This document shows, piece by piece, positions 41,786-51,500 of a stretch of 64,000 nt of DNA (position 1 is its first letter; the number at the start of each line of letters is the position of its first letter). Origin of the DNA: CAYNVQ01 sp964400735. Lineage in GTDB: Bacteria > Acidobacteriota > Aminicenantia > Aminicenantales > Aminicenantaceae. The stretch is from NCBI GenBank assembly GCA_964400735.1, contig CAYNVQ010000002.1:1-64000 (forward strand), read 5' to 3'. Under the pieces are notes generated by a model that saw only the letters and a program-made list of their open reading frames with translations, did not search any database and was not told the origin of the DNA. A program made the position numbers and the translations under genes.

Positions 41786-43036
41786 ATGAATACGACAGAA
41801 ATGAACAATTCGTCTCTTGTGAAACGCGCATGGGACATTTTGCCCGAAGGGATACGTCAAACCCTCTCTTCGGAACCCATCATTCCGGCCATAGCTGCCA
41901 AGGCCAAGAAAATCGCCCAGGGAAATCCCGATTTCATCCGGAGCGACCAGGGACAGATCATAGGCGTTTTCCCAGAAAAGGAAGTCTATTACGGTCCCTC
42001 AGCAGGTTTGGAAGAACTAAGGGACCTTGTGGGCCGGTTCTGGACCTACGCCTATCAACTGATAGGAAAACAGGGAATCCCGCCGGAGGGCTTGGACAAA
42101 AAGAATGTGGCGATCGTTTCGGGAGCGACCGAGGGCCTTTCCATCGCGATGCATCTTCTGGCTTACCGGCAGAATGTGGGCCTCACACCTCTTTATTGGA
42201 GCAACTACAAGGGTGTCATCCGGAATGCCGGAGGTCATCCAATCGTCCTCAGATTCTTCGACGAAAACTATGATCTCGACATTGCCCGTCTTCGACGCTC
42301 CATCGAAGAAGAGAACATTACCTCCCTTCTCATCAACTTTCCCAACAATCCCTCTGGCGATGTCCTGACCGAAGAAGAATTGACAAAACTGACCGAAATG
42401 GCCAGAGAAAAAGATCTCCTCATCATCTCGGATGAGGTCTATAATTTCATCCGCTACAAGGGAATCCCTCAGTCTATGCTCGCTTTCGCTCCAGAGAGAA
42501 CCGTTGTGGTCAGCTCCGCTTCCAAAGAATACCTGATACCCGGAGCAAGAGTCGGTTACGTCATCGCAGCCGATGAAAAGTTTTCGAACGATTGGATGCC
42601 GAAAATGATCCGTTCCTTTTCCTCCTCACCCAATGTCCTCGGACAACAGCTCTTGGTCGGTCTTCTGAGAGGAGAGGTCGAGGATTTCGAAAACGGACGC
42701 CAACCAAGGCTGATCACAGAAATAAAAAAGGAGCTCAAGTCCCGCTGCGAACTCATCCTCACCGTTCTCAGGGAAAAGGGATTCTCCCTTGCCGGAAGGG
42801 ATTCCGATTTTCCCTCTGGGGCCATCAGCGTACTCGTCAGACTTCCCGATTGGCTCGAAGTGGATGATAAAGCTTTTGTTCAAAAGGCCCTGGAGCTCGA
42901 GAAATTCAGCGCTGTTCCGGCCTCGGTTTTCGGCGCTCCAGGATGCCTCAGGTTCGGCTATGCCGGTATGCCCCAGAAAAACATCAAAAGGCTCGGCCAA
43001 CACCTTCAGGATGTCCTGGATCATTTCCGGGCCTGA
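41786..43036 (+). CDS. PLP-dependent class I/II aminotransferase
   Basis: The 416-residue fold-type-I enzyme shows YYGPSAGLEELRDLV, FPNNPSGDVLTEEEL, IISDEVYNF and the PLP-binding Lys in VSSASKEYLIPGARVGYV. The C-terminal small domain has APGCLRFGYAG in place of the common (R)-(I/L)-(S/R) segment that holds the substrate carboxylate. Substrate is undefined; members include aspartate/alanine-type and multi-substrate enzymes. It follows the DUF4405 gene by 4 bases, so it may be co-transcribed with the Fe-S cluster by position only. Confidence 0.88.
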   Translation: MNTTEMNNSSLVKRAWDILPEGIRQTLSSEPIIPAIAAKAKKIAQGNPDFIRSDQGQIIGVFPEKEVYYGPSAGLEELRDLVGRFWTYAYQLIGKQGIPPEGLDKKNVAIVSGATEGLSIAMHLLAYRQNVGLTPLYWSNYKGVIRNAGGHPIVLRFFDENYDLDIARLRRSIEEENITSLLINFPNNPSGDVLTEEELTKLTEMAREKDLLIISDEVYNFIRYKGIPQSMLAFAPERTVVVSSASKEYLIPGARVGYVIAADEKFSNDWMPKMIRSFSSSPNVLGQQLLVGLLRGEVEDFENGRQPRLITEIKKELKSRCELILTVLREKGFSLAGRDSDFPSGAISVLVRLPDWLEVDDKAFVQKALELEKFSAVPASVFGAPGCLRFGYAGMPQKNIKRLGQHLQDVLDHFRA

Positions 43037-43221
43037 TGATTTCCGCGAGGTCGAACGAAGACGCTCCTGAGTCTTAGTGCCCCCGAGCCAATAACATAAG
43101 GAAAGCATTGGAAGACGTTATTGTTGGCGACGGAAACATACTCATTTCCATGACAAAGAAACAGTCACGGAAAAAAGGATGCTTATGATGGCGATAAAAT
43201 GATTTAAATCGGTTTCGATTT

Positions 43222-43230
43222 TGATATAAT
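43222..43230 (+). promoter_or_regulatory. Extended -10 promoter element before the NifU-like gene
   Basis: TGATATAAT contains the TGn extension and a perfect TATAAT (43225-43230), 58 bases before the NifU-like ATG at 43288. The -35 side is weak (ATTTAA near 43202). The 250-base gap before it (43037-43287) also has a 36-codon protein-like stretch, 43082-43189, without a convincing start. The extended -10 suggests that the NifU group is a separate transcription unit from the DUF4405 run. Confidence 0.5.
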
Positions 43231-43287
43231 AGTTGCTTCTGCCCGAAAATTTTAGTGGAGAGGAAATCCCACAACTCGAGTTAGGCC

Positions 43288-43758
43288 ATGAACGATAAAG
43301 AAGACCTTGAAAAATTTGCCAAAGAGCTCCAAGAACAAATCCTGGAACAGATAAAGAAAAGATATTCCCAGGCTGTGATCGACAATTGGCAGAATCCCAA
43401 AAATTTTCGTAAGATGCAGAAACCGGATGGCTGCGCCCAGGCAAAGGGTTCCTGCGGCGATACCATGGAGATGTTCCTGAAAATAAAAGACGACCTTATT
43501 CAGGAATGTACCTTCCAGACAGACGGCTGCGGAACCACCATCGCTTGCGGGAGTGTGGCTACCGAAATCGCCAAAGGAAAAACATTCACCCAAGCCCTGG
43601 CTAACGTTTCAGCAGGCGAGATCCTGAAAAAACTGGGAGGATTGCCGGAAGAAGATGTGCATTGTGCCCAACTGGCGGCAGAGACACTCCGGCGAGCCCT
43701 GGCCGATTATCTCTATCAAAAGCGATCTCCTTGGAAAAAGCACTATCGAAGCACATAA
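43288..43758 (+). CDS. NifU-like Fe-S cluster assembly scaffold
   Basis: The 156-residue scaffold has the three cluster-holding Cys: GSCGDTM, TDGCGTTIACGS and VHCAQLAAETLRRAL. The N-terminus (VIDNWQNPKNFRKM) is also typical. A ~30-residue helical extension precedes the usual start (DKEDLEKFAKELQEQILEQIKKRY), which may be a real N-terminal addition. It is the N-terminal NifU type without ferredoxin or C-terminal Nfu domain. Together with Mrp, the MinD-ferredoxin pair and the NifX-like protein it makes this a Fe-S-centred region. Confidence 0.9.
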   Translation: MNDKEDLEKFAKELQEQILEQIKKRYSQAVIDNWQNPKNFRKMQKPDGCAQAKGSCGDTMEMFLKIKDDLIQECTFQTDGCGTTIACGSVATEIAKGKTFTQALANVSAGEILKKLGGLPEEDVHCAQLAAETLRRALADYLYQKRSPWKKHYRST

Positions 43759-43791
43759 GTCTTCACCCATAAACCATCGACGGAGCGATCC

Positions 43792-43995
43792 ATGAAAGAA
43801 TGCCAGGAAGCCATCAATCTCCAAAAATGCAATTGCACCTGGGAATCCTGCAGCCGAAAAGGGATCTGCTGCGAGTGCATTCAGTACCACTGGCGCATGA
43901 AAGAACTTCCAGCCTGTCTTTTCCCTGATGAGGTGGAAAAAACATACGACCGGTCCCTGCGCCGCTTTATCGAAATCTATAAAGACAGGCTGTAA
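43792..43995 (+). CDS. DUF6485-type Cys-rich small protein
   Basis: The 67-residue protein reads KCNCTWESCSRKGICCECIQYHWRMKELPACLFPDEVEKTYDRSLRRFIE. Seven Cys in the first half (CNC, SC, CCEC, AC) and the following LPACLFPDEVEKTYDRS are characteristic of DUF6485, a small metal-binding protein of anaerobes with no assigned role. It lies 33 bases behind the NifU-like gene and 6 bases before the radical SAM gene. One of the Cys clusters may hold a zinc or Fe-S site. Confidence 0.8.
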   Translation: MKECQEAINLQKCNCTWESCSRKGICCECIQYHWRMKELPACLFPDEVEKTYDRSLRRFIEIYKDRL

Positions 43996-44001
43996 AAACG
44001 G

Positions 44002-45003
44002 GTGAAAAAAAAGAACGGAAAAAATCGAGTTCTCCACATCTACGGCCCTGTTCCCTCCAGACGATTGGGATTTTCTCTGGGAGTCGATATTCTTCCCTTC
44101 AAAACCTGCTCCCTCGACTGCATTTATTGTCAACTGGGGAATACCACAAAAAAAACGGTCCGCCGCCAAAAATTTTATCCAGAGAAAACGGTGCTTCGAC
44201 AGGTCAAAAAGGCCATCTATTCCGGTCAACAGATCGACATCATCACTTTCTCCGGCTCCGGGGAACCGACACTGAACGTTTCCATGGGAAATCTCATCAG
44301 GGAGATAAAGAAAATCACCTCCGTTCCTGTGGCTGTTCTTACCAACAGTACCCTTCTCACCCATAGGACCGTTCGAGAGGCTTTGTCCCCGGCAGACCTG
44401 GTGGTCCCTTCCCTGGACGCCGCCACCCAGAAAGTCTTCGGCCGGGTGAACCGCCCCCATCCTTCCCTAAAAATCCGGCGGATAATCGAGGGGCTGAAAA
44501 AATTCCGGCGGGAATTCAAGGGAGAAATCTGGCTGGAAGTCCTGCTGGTCAAAGGCATCAACGACAGCCCTGCCCATCTTCAGAAACTCAAACAGGCCAT
44601 CCAGGAGATAAATCCCGAAAGGATTCAGCTCAACACGGTCATCCGGCCTCCGGCCGAAGAGTCATCGCTTCCGTTAAGTCCTCGTGAATTGGAAAAAATC
44701 AGAAAATTTCTGGGAAAAAAGGCTGAAGTTATCGCGGAATTCGATAAAATCCAGCATCTGCCTTCAGCCCTCGATCTCCAAGACGCCATCCTCTCCATGG
44801 TGAGGCGTAGGCCCGTCACCCTCGAGGACATGTCGGTTTCCCTGGGGAAGCACAAAAACGAGTTGATAAAATATATCGATCTTCTCCTCGAAAAAAACAA
44901 GATTACACACGTCATCCACCAGGGAAAAAAATATTATGAACCCCAAAAAGAAAAAAACCGTAAAGAGAAGAGAAGCATTCCAAAGCTGGATTCAATTGAA
45001 TGA
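44002..45003 (+). CDS. Radical SAM protein
   Basis: The 333-residue protein begins with GPVPSRRLGFSLGVDILPFKTCSLDCIYC, the radical SAM cluster motif CxxxCxxC at C36, C40 and C43. The SAM-side motif TFSGSGEPTLN follows. GPVPSRRLG-S-LG-(V/I)-(D/N) N-termini define a subfamily sometimes annotated with wyosine-type enzymes. A C-terminal ~90 residues with DMSVSLGKHKNELIKYIDLLLEKNKITHV looks like a winged helix. The start is GTG 44002 by this reading, with no strong ribosome-binding site. The substrate is unknown; the NifU-DUF6485-radical SAM-DUF6125 order suggests a joint role. Confidence 0.85.
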   Translation: MKKKNGKNRVLHIYGPVPSRRLGFSLGVDILPFKTCSLDCIYCQLGNTTKKTVRRQKFYPEKTVLRQVKKAIYSGQQIDIITFSGSGEPTLNVSMGNLIREIKKITSVPVAVLTNSTLLTHRTVREALSPADLVVPSLDAATQKVFGRVNRPHPSLKIRRIIEGLKKFRREFKGEIWLEVLLVKGINDSPAHLQKLKQAIQEINPERIQLNTVIRPPAEESSLPLSPRELEKIRKFLGKKAEVIAEFDKIQHLPSALDLQDAILSMVRRRPVTLEDMSVSLGKHKNELIKYIDLLLEKNKITHVIHQGKKYYEPQKEKNRKEKRSIPKLDSIE

Positions 45004-45027
45004 TTCGGTCACATTGAAGAATTCGAG

Positions 45028-45540
45028 ATGAAAGAAATCGAAGACCTATCCAAAAAAGAACTCATCAAGCTCCTGACCGATGCCTCCAAGAATTGGCTCG
45101 CCCATGATGGCCTTTGGTTCCGGGCCGTCGAGGATAGATTCGGGATCGAGGCCGCCATGGACATGGACCGAAAAGCATGGGAGAGATTCACGGTGATCGA
45201 AGCCCAAAGGATCATGAAAAGACTGGAAATCGAACCAGGCCGGGGAATCCCGGCCCTCATCCAGGCCCTCAAATTCCGGCTTTATGCCTATATCAACGTT
45301 CAGGAAGTCCTGGAGGAGAGCGAGACCCGATGCGTCTTCAGGATGAACCGCTGCCGGGTTCAAGAGGCGAGAAAAAGACAGGGCCTTCCGGATTTCCCCT
45401 GTAAATCCGTCGGAATCGTCGAATACGGCAAATTTGCCGAAACTATCGACCCCCGGATTCAAACCCGGTGCCTAGTGTGTCCCCCTGATCCCCATCCGCC
45501 CGATGTTTGGTGCGCTTGGGAATTCACCATCAAACCCTGA
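45028..45540 (+). CDS. DUF6125-family protein
   Basis: The 170-residue protein begins DLSKKELIKLLTDASKNWLAHDGLWFRAVEDRFGIEAAMDMDRKAWERF, which fits DUF6125; later MNRCRVQEARKRQGLPDFPCKSVGIVEY and RCLVCPPDPHPPDVWCAWEF keep the conserved Arg/Cys pattern. Families of this fold are sometimes compared with the L-2-amino-thiazoline-4-carboxylate hydrolase group, but no activity is shown. It lies 24 bases behind the radical SAM gene. Four Cys in the last third could bind a metal. Confidence 0.75.
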   Translation: MKEIEDLSKKELIKLLTDASKNWLAHDGLWFRAVEDRFGIEAAMDMDRKAWERFTVIEAQRIMKRLEIEPGRGIPALIQALKFRLYAYINVQEVLEESETRCVFRMNRCRVQEARKRQGLPDFPCKSVGIVEYGKFAETIDPRIQTRCLVCPPDPHPPDVWCAWEFTIKP

Positions 45541-45899
45541 TTTTGCAAATTGTGCAAACATGGCTGATTTATTTCTATCTTTCCAGACCCAAACCAAAAT
45601 CGATCATAAAGGCTTTTCTCTTTGCAAAAGCTACTTTCGGCACCCGTTAACCAATCTGGAGTTATCCGATTGCTTATCTCGTCAAAGGATAATTTTGTGA
45701 CCTTTTTTTTATTGTTCTTTTATGTTACCGTTAGGCTTCATTTGCAGTTCTCTTGCTCACCGAGTCTGAACGAAAGGACTTGTAAAAACGGTGAAAAAAC
45801 AAATCTTCCTCTTTTCTCACGTGTATCTTCCGCTTTGTTTCTCGGAAAACGCAAAAATTTTGAGCAAATATATACATCCGGAATTTCTCAAAAGGAGCT
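45541..45899. other. AT-rich spacer upstream of ilvE
   Basis: No gene is supported. It should hold the end of the DUF6125 transcription unit and the ilvE promoter. AAAAGGAGCT (45889-45898) is the ribosome-binding site of ilvE. I see no T-box or attenuator that I could defend. Confidence 0.4.
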
Positions 45900-46871
45900 A
45901 TGATGTTTGACAATTCTCACTTCCCCAGGGCAAAGAAGTACTGGTATATGGGAAAATTCTATGATTGGGCAGAAGCCAACATCCATGCCATGAGCCACGC
46001 CCTCCATTACGGAACCTCTGTGTTCGAAGGCATCCGGGCCTATAAAACACCCAAGGGACCGGCCGTTTTCCGACTCCAGGACCACATCGATCGCTTTTTT
46101 TATTCGGCCTCCCTCCTGAAAATGGACGTGCCTTACAGCCAGCAGGAAATAAAGGAGACGATTAAGCTGGTGATCAGGGAGAATCAACTGGATTCGGCCT
46201 ACATCCGTCCCCTCCTGTTCTATTCCTACGGAAACCTGGGCCTGGTTCCCAGGGTATCTCCTGTCGAACTTATGATCGCAGCCTGGGAGTGGGGAGCTTA
46301 CCTGGGAAAGGAGGCACAAAAAGGAATCCACGCATACCTGCTTCCCTGGAGGCGCATCCACCACAGCCAATTCGACATGAAAGCCAAACTCGGCGGCCTG
46401 TACATTCTGTCGACCATTTATGGGACTATGGCCCGGGAAAAAGGATTCGATGAGGCCATTTTTCTCAATCTCGAAGGAAACGTGGCAGAGGGGCCTGGAG
46501 AAAACATCTTGATCGTCAAAGACGGCGCGCTGAAAACAAACGATGTGTCCGAATCGGTCCTGGAAGGCATAACCCGGACCAGCATCCTCAAAATCTCGGA
46601 GGATAGGGGAATGCGGACGTCCATCGGAGCAATACCCAAACAGGAATTTCTCGAAGCGGATGAAATTTTCTTCTCCGGGACAGCCGTCGAAATCGCCCCC
46701 ATCACCCGCGTCACCGACGGATCCGATCCGAACGTTCCCCCTCGGGAATACCAGATAGGCACGGGGAAATCCGGCGGGGTCACACTGGAAATGAAAAAGA
46801 TTTTTCAGGAAATTGTCTCCGGGAAGAACAAAAATTACGAACACTGGTTGACCTACGTGTATGATGGGTAA
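45900..46871 (+). CDS. ilvE: Branched-chain amino acid aminotransferase
   Basis: The 323-residue class IV aminotransferase transfers amino groups between branched-chain 2-oxo acids and glutamate. It shows HALHYGTSVFEGIRAY at the N-terminus, the PLP Lys in MKAKLGGLYIL (K163), EGPGENILIV and the C-terminal FFSGTAVEIAPITRV. AAGGAG precedes ATG 45900; a second ATG follows at once (45903). Length and motifs are those of bacterial IlvE. The 3' end overlaps the GIY-YIG gene by 11 bases. Confidence 0.95.
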   Translation: MMFDNSHFPRAKKYWYMGKFYDWAEANIHAMSHALHYGTSVFEGIRAYKTPKGPAVFRLQDHIDRFFYSASLLKMDVPYSQQEIKETIKLVIRENQLDSAYIRPLLFYSYGNLGLVPRVSPVELMIAAWEWGAYLGKEAQKGIHAYLLPWRRIHHSQFDMKAKLGGLYILSTIYGTMAREKGFDEAIFLNLEGNVAEGPGENILIVKDGALKTNDVSESVLEGITRTSILKISEDRGMRTSIGAIPKQEFLEADEIFFSGTAVEIAPITRVTDGSDPNVPPREYQIGTGKSGGVTLEMKKIFQEIVSGKNKNYEHWLTYVYDG

Positions 46872-47376
46872 TACGGCTGGTTCGCCTAAAAAGGAATACG
46901 GGAGGCATGGCTTACACAACAGAAAAGGATTAAATTCTTTCGAAAACGACGGAGGGACCTACCTTCTGCTCCTAGAACTGGAAAAATATCAAAAGGTCAA
47001 GCCAGGAAAGCTGGAAGAGGCGGATTTTAAAAAAGGAATTTACATCTATGTCGGACGAGCCAAGAGAGGCCTTAAGGCCAGAATCCGGCGTCATATACGG
47101 AAAGAGAAAAAATCCTTTTGGCATATCGACTACCTTCTGCACAAAGCGAAGATCAGAGAAGTATGGACCAGGCAAAATTACTTCGGCGAGTGCCAGACCG
47201 CCTCGACGATACGCCAGTTCCTGCCGGCTTCTCCCTCTGTTCACAGGGGATTCGGTTCATCCGATTGCCATTGTCCCGGACATCTCTTACCCGTTTCCTC
47301 ATCGAAAAGAGAGGTGAGACTCCTTTTGCGAAAAATGGGTTTTCATAAGGTATCATTCCATGGAGATACTTTTTAG
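46861..47376 (+). CDS. GIY-YIG nuclease-fold protein (DUF123 type)
   Basis: The 171-residue protein carries the DUF123/GIY-YIG core: GTYLLLLELEKYQKV, then GIYIYVGRAKRGLKARIRRHIRKEKKSFWHIDYLL. The YVG-(R/S)-A-x-x-G-(L/I)-x-x-R-(I/L)-x-R-H run holds the conserved Arg and Gly of the fold. Cys and His residues near the end (SSDCHCPGHLL) match the family. Function is uncertain; archaeal homologues are called endonuclease-like. The start at 46861 lies inside ilvE and may be later (for example near GTYLLL), because the first 30 residues look non-conserved. Confidence 0.8.
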   Translation: MMGNTAGSPKKEYGRHGLHNRKGLNSFENDGGTYLLLLELEKYQKVKPGKLEEADFKKGIYIYVGRAKRGLKARIRRHIRKEKKSFWHIDYLLHKAKIREVWTRQNYFGECQTASTIRQFLPASPSVHRGFGSSDCHCPGHLLPVSSSKREVRLLLRKMGFHKVSFHGDTF

Positions 47377-47824
47377 GCCTATCGGCCTTTTCCATTCTCC
47401 CTTTAAAACCAGGGAAGATGTGCCCAGAAACCGTTGTTTCGAGCCACAAGGATACAACGACGTTGAAGGAGAGCTGGAAATCTTCAAAGAATTCGAGGAT
47501 GGCCTACAGGATGTCGACGGCTTTTCCCATATCATCCTTCTTTTCGCCTTTCATAAATCCGAAATACGCTCATTAACCGCTCATCCCCTTTATGATGGCC
47601 GGAAAAGAGGAGTCCTCTCCACACGGAGCCCTCACCGGCCCAACCCCCTCGGTGCGACTGTCCTCAAGCTGGTGCAACGGGAGGGAAATGTCCTGAAAGT
47701 GCGGGGGGTGGATATGATCGAGGGTACTCCTATCTTGGATATCAAGCCCTATACACCCCGAGACTTGAAAACAGACGCCAAGTTCGGCTGGCTGGAAGAA
47801 TTCATTCCCAAATCCCAAAAGTAA
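47360..47824 (+). CDS. trmO: tRNA m6t6A37 methyltransferase TrmO-like
   Basis: TrmO (YaeB/TsaA family) methylates t6A at position 37 of ANN-decoding tRNAs. The 154-residue product has the N-terminal beta-strand IGLFHSPFKTREDVPRN, the segment DGFSHIILLFAF and the SAM/active-site signature STRSPHRPNPLGATVLKL, then EGTPILDIKPYTPRD. The length is that of the core domain. The start overlaps the GIY-YIG gene by 17 bases. The symbol follows family annotation; function in this organism is not shown. Confidence 0.88.
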   Translation: MEILFRPIGLFHSPFKTREDVPRNRCFEPQGYNDVEGELEIFKEFEDGLQDVDGFSHIILLFAFHKSEIRSLTAHPLYDGRKRGVLSTRSPHRPNPLGATVLKLVQREGNVLKVRGVDMIEGTPILDIKPYTPRDLKTDAKFGWLEEFIPKSQK

Positions 47825-48510
47825 GGTTCGAGGAGCGCAATTTATCTTTCCTGTTTTGAATAGCACGGAATCTTCTGAAAATTCGAAATATGACTTTCTT
47901 CTCTTATGGGCCCAGGTTCCCATGTATTTCAAATCCTCAGCTATTATCTTTTAGGCTTTGTCCCAACCTGACTGGAAATTAAACGCACATAAAGGTGTAT
48001 AGAAATGCCGGAGCGGCATTGAAGATTTAGCCTTACTAAACCGTCCTGTGAGGGAACAAAAGGGGACGTTCCATTCAGGGACACTCTATAATTTATCATT
48101 GATAAAAATCCAAGATTGAAATATAGGGTGTCCCCAAATGGGACGTCCCCATATTGTCGCCGAGGATGTATTGAGCACGAGCAGACAAAAGATAGGAGAT
48201 AAGGATCAACATATATAGAGGCCCGTGAAAGGAGTTAACAAGCGCATTTCCCAGGCGCCAAGAAGGACGGCGAAGGAATGGCGTTTAAAATCTGAACTAA
48301 AGCGAGGACATTTCTCTGTACCTATATCGATACTTCATTATCGTCACTTAGGGACAACTTCATCTTTTAATTGGTAGAGGCCTTCTGGATTCATCCGTCG
48401 TCCTCTGTCGAGTCGCCGGCTTTGACGTTTGACTCTGGAAAGGAATGGGCTATGATAATAAGGAGAATAACCGGACCTATTGAGAAAAGAGCAATGTAAA
48501 ATGGCTTTCA
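47825..48510. other. Non-coding gap with palindromic elements, upstream of the helicase
   Basis: No intact gene. It holds a short hairpin at 48004-48020 (AATGCCG-GAG-CGGCATT, 7-base stem) and a large palindrome at 48062-48150, described separately. The helicase start at 48511 lies behind an unremarkable AT-rich leader with no strong ribosome-binding site. Confidence 0.4.
48062..48150. mobile_element. MITE/REP-like palindrome
   Basis: GGGGACGTTCCATTCAGGGA and following bases to 48090 form a 29-base arm that is complementary to 48122-48150 (reading back as GGGGACGTCCCATTTGGGGA). I count four mismatches over 29 positions, several of them tolerated as G-U in RNA. The centre is about 31 bases. 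GGGGACGT-type ends of this kind are typical of REP-associated or IS200-like elements mobilised by a tyrosine transposase. No transposase gene is in the window. Confidence 0.6.
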
Positions 48511-51500
48511 ATGGATAAACGATATTCTCCGGAAGCGGTCAAGGAATTAATAAGCCAGATCCGTTGCCAAATGCGCAAAGCCAGGCTCAAGGACCGCTCT
48601 TTTGTTCAACGCCAGCTCTACCGGCTTCAAAAGCCCGGACGTCATAGAGATAAAAGAGATATTTTGAAGGAGCTGGTCAGGCTCGAAAAAAGGCTGGCCG
48701 CTTCGGCCGCAGAAAGAGAATCCCGCTCCCAACGCATTCCCCATACCTCCTTTCCCCAGCAGCTCCCTATCACCTCCCGCTCAAGGGATATCATCAAAGC
48801 CATCCAAGAGAATCAGGTGGTGATCCTGTCCGGAGAGACAGGCTGCGGCAAGAGTACCCAGATCCCCAAGATGTGCCTTCAAGCAGGCCGAGGAGTGGCG
48901 GGTATGATCGCCTGCACCCAGCCCCGGCGCATCGCGGCCATCACCATCGCCCACCGCATCGCCTTCGAGCTCGGCGAGAACCTGGGCCGGTCCGTCGGCT
49001 ACAAGATCCGGTTCCGGGATAGGACATCTCCGGAAGCCTTCATCAAAATATTGACCGACGGCATGCTTCTGGCCGAAACCCAATCCGATCCCCGTCTCTA
49101 TGCCTACGACACCCTGATCATCGACGAGGCCCATGAACGCAGCCTGAACATCGACTTCCTGCTGGGCATCGCCCGCACCCTGCTGGAAACCCGCCCTGAG
49201 TTGAAGCTCATCATAACCTCGGCCACCCTGGATGTGGAAAAATTTACCCAGGCCTTTCCCGGTGCCCCGGTGATCGAGGTGGGCGGGCGGCAGTATCCGG
49301 TGGACGTGGAATACCGTCCTGCAGAGTTCTTTTCCGTTAAACCCGAGGAGCTGGATTACGTGGACCTGGCGGTGGAAGCCGTTCATTACCTGAAGAAAAA
49401 AAGGCCCGGCGACATCCTGGTCTTTATGCCCACCGAACAGGATATCCTGGATACCTGTGAGCGCATGGAGGCCAGGAGATACGCCGGAACGACCGTGCTC
49501 CCCCTATATGCGCGTCTGCCCGGAACTCAGCAGGGAAGGGTGTACAATGTCAAGGGCCCCAAAATCGTGGTGGCCACTAACGTGGCCGAGACATCGCTGA
49601 CCATTCCGGGCATCCGGTATGTAGTCGATACGGGGCTGGCCCGCATCTCCCAGTATCAGCCTGGAACCCGAATCCAAAGTCTTCCTATAAGCCCCATCTC
49701 CCAGAGCAGCGCCGATCAAAGAAAAGGCCGATGCGGACGGGTCGAACACGGTGTCTGCATACGTCTCTACAGCGAAGAGGACTACCTCGCCCGCCCGGCC
49801 TTCACCCCTCCCGAGATCATGCGCTCCAACCTGGCCGAGGTCATCCTCCGGATGATCGACCTCAGGCTGGGACATCCTGCCGACTTCCCGTTCGTGGACC
49901 GGCCCAACCCCCGCCACATCAAGGACGGCTACGACACCCTCCTCGAGCTGGGAGCCATCGATCGAAAGGGCCAAGAATACCTCCTGACGGAAAAGGGCCG
50001 GATCATGGCCCGTATGCCGCTGGACCCCAAGATCTCCCGCATGCTCCTGGAGGCGACGGAGGAGGGATGCCTGCAGGAGGTGGCCATCATCGCTGCGGCG
50101 CTGAGCATTCGCGATCCCCGGGAACGGCCTCCGGATAAGGCCGATCAGGCCGATGCCGCCCAGGCTTCCTTTCGACATCCGGATTCCGACTTCCTGACTT
50201 TTCTCAACATCTGGGATCGATTCCACGGTCTTCAAAAAAAATTTTCAAAAAGTGGGCTGCGCCGTTTCTGCCGGGAGCACTTCCTTTCCTATCCCCGGAT
50301 GCGGGAATGGGGACACGTCCACGACCAGATCCTGGCCATCTGCGAAGAGCAAAAAATCCCTCCGGGACGAAAAGAACGCCCGGAGGTAACGCCACCCCTG
50401 TATGCCGGAATCCACCGATCCATCTTGAGCGGCTTTCTCTCCAATATCGGCGTTCTCAAGGAGAGAAACATCTACACAGCGGCCAAAAATCGGGAAGTCA
50501 TGGTCTTTCCGGGGTCGACTCTTTTCGGCAAATCCCGGCCCTGGATCGTGGCGGCCGAGATGGTGCGAACGTCACGGCTGTTTGCCCGCACGGCAGCCCG
50601 GATCGATGCGGCCTGGCTCGAGTCCCTCGGCCGTGACCTCTGCCAGTACTCCTATTCCGGAGAGCACTGGGACATAGAACGGGGAGAGGTGGTCGCCCTG
50701 GAGAGGGTTACTCTGTACGGTTTGGAGATCGTCTCCAACCGGCCCGTTTCCTTCGGCCGCATCCAGCCCGAAAAAGCCCGCCGTATTTTCATCCAGTCAG
50801 CCCTCGTGGAGGGAAAGCTCGACGACCCACCGGCGTTTCTTCGGCACAACCAAGACCTCATCCGGCGTCTCTCCACTATCGAAGATAAACTGCGAAGACG
50901 CGGCTTTCTGGTCGGGGAAGAGGCCCTGGCCGAGTTCTATTTCCGGCGTCTGCCGGGAATAACCGATGAACGGTCCTTAAGGAAATATATCAAAGACCGG
51001 GGGGGCGATAGCTTCCTCAGCATGGAAGAAACAGACCTCCTTCAGCTTTTTCCGGACGAGGAGGAGCTGTCCGGTTACCCCGACTACCTCCAGCTCGGGG
51101 AGCACAAGCTCCCTTTGTCCTACCGGTTTTCGATCGGAAGCTCCGAGGATGGGACAACCCTGAAAGTCCCTCTTTCGCAGATCGTCGGCATCCCGGAAAA
51201 CGCCCTGGAATGGGGTATCCCCGGTCAATTCAGAGAAAAGGTCGCGGCCCTGGTCAAGGGCCTTCCCAAGCGCTATCGGAAGCTTCTGGTCCCGGTCTCG
51301 GAAAAGGTGGACACCATCGTGGAGGATATGGAGCGAAGGGAGGAATCGCTGTATCATGCCCTATCGGATTTCGTGCGGAACCGTTTCCAGGCGGACATCC
51401 CGGCCTCGGCCTGGGAACAATCCGATATCCCTCCCCATCTGAGGATGCGGGTAGCCGTTATAGGGCCTGAGGGAAAGGAGATTGAAGCCAGCCGCGACTT

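Noticed and set aside
45888..46919. A 343-codon open frame opposite ilvE
   Set aside because: It is an antisense shadow of a clear aminotransferase gene.
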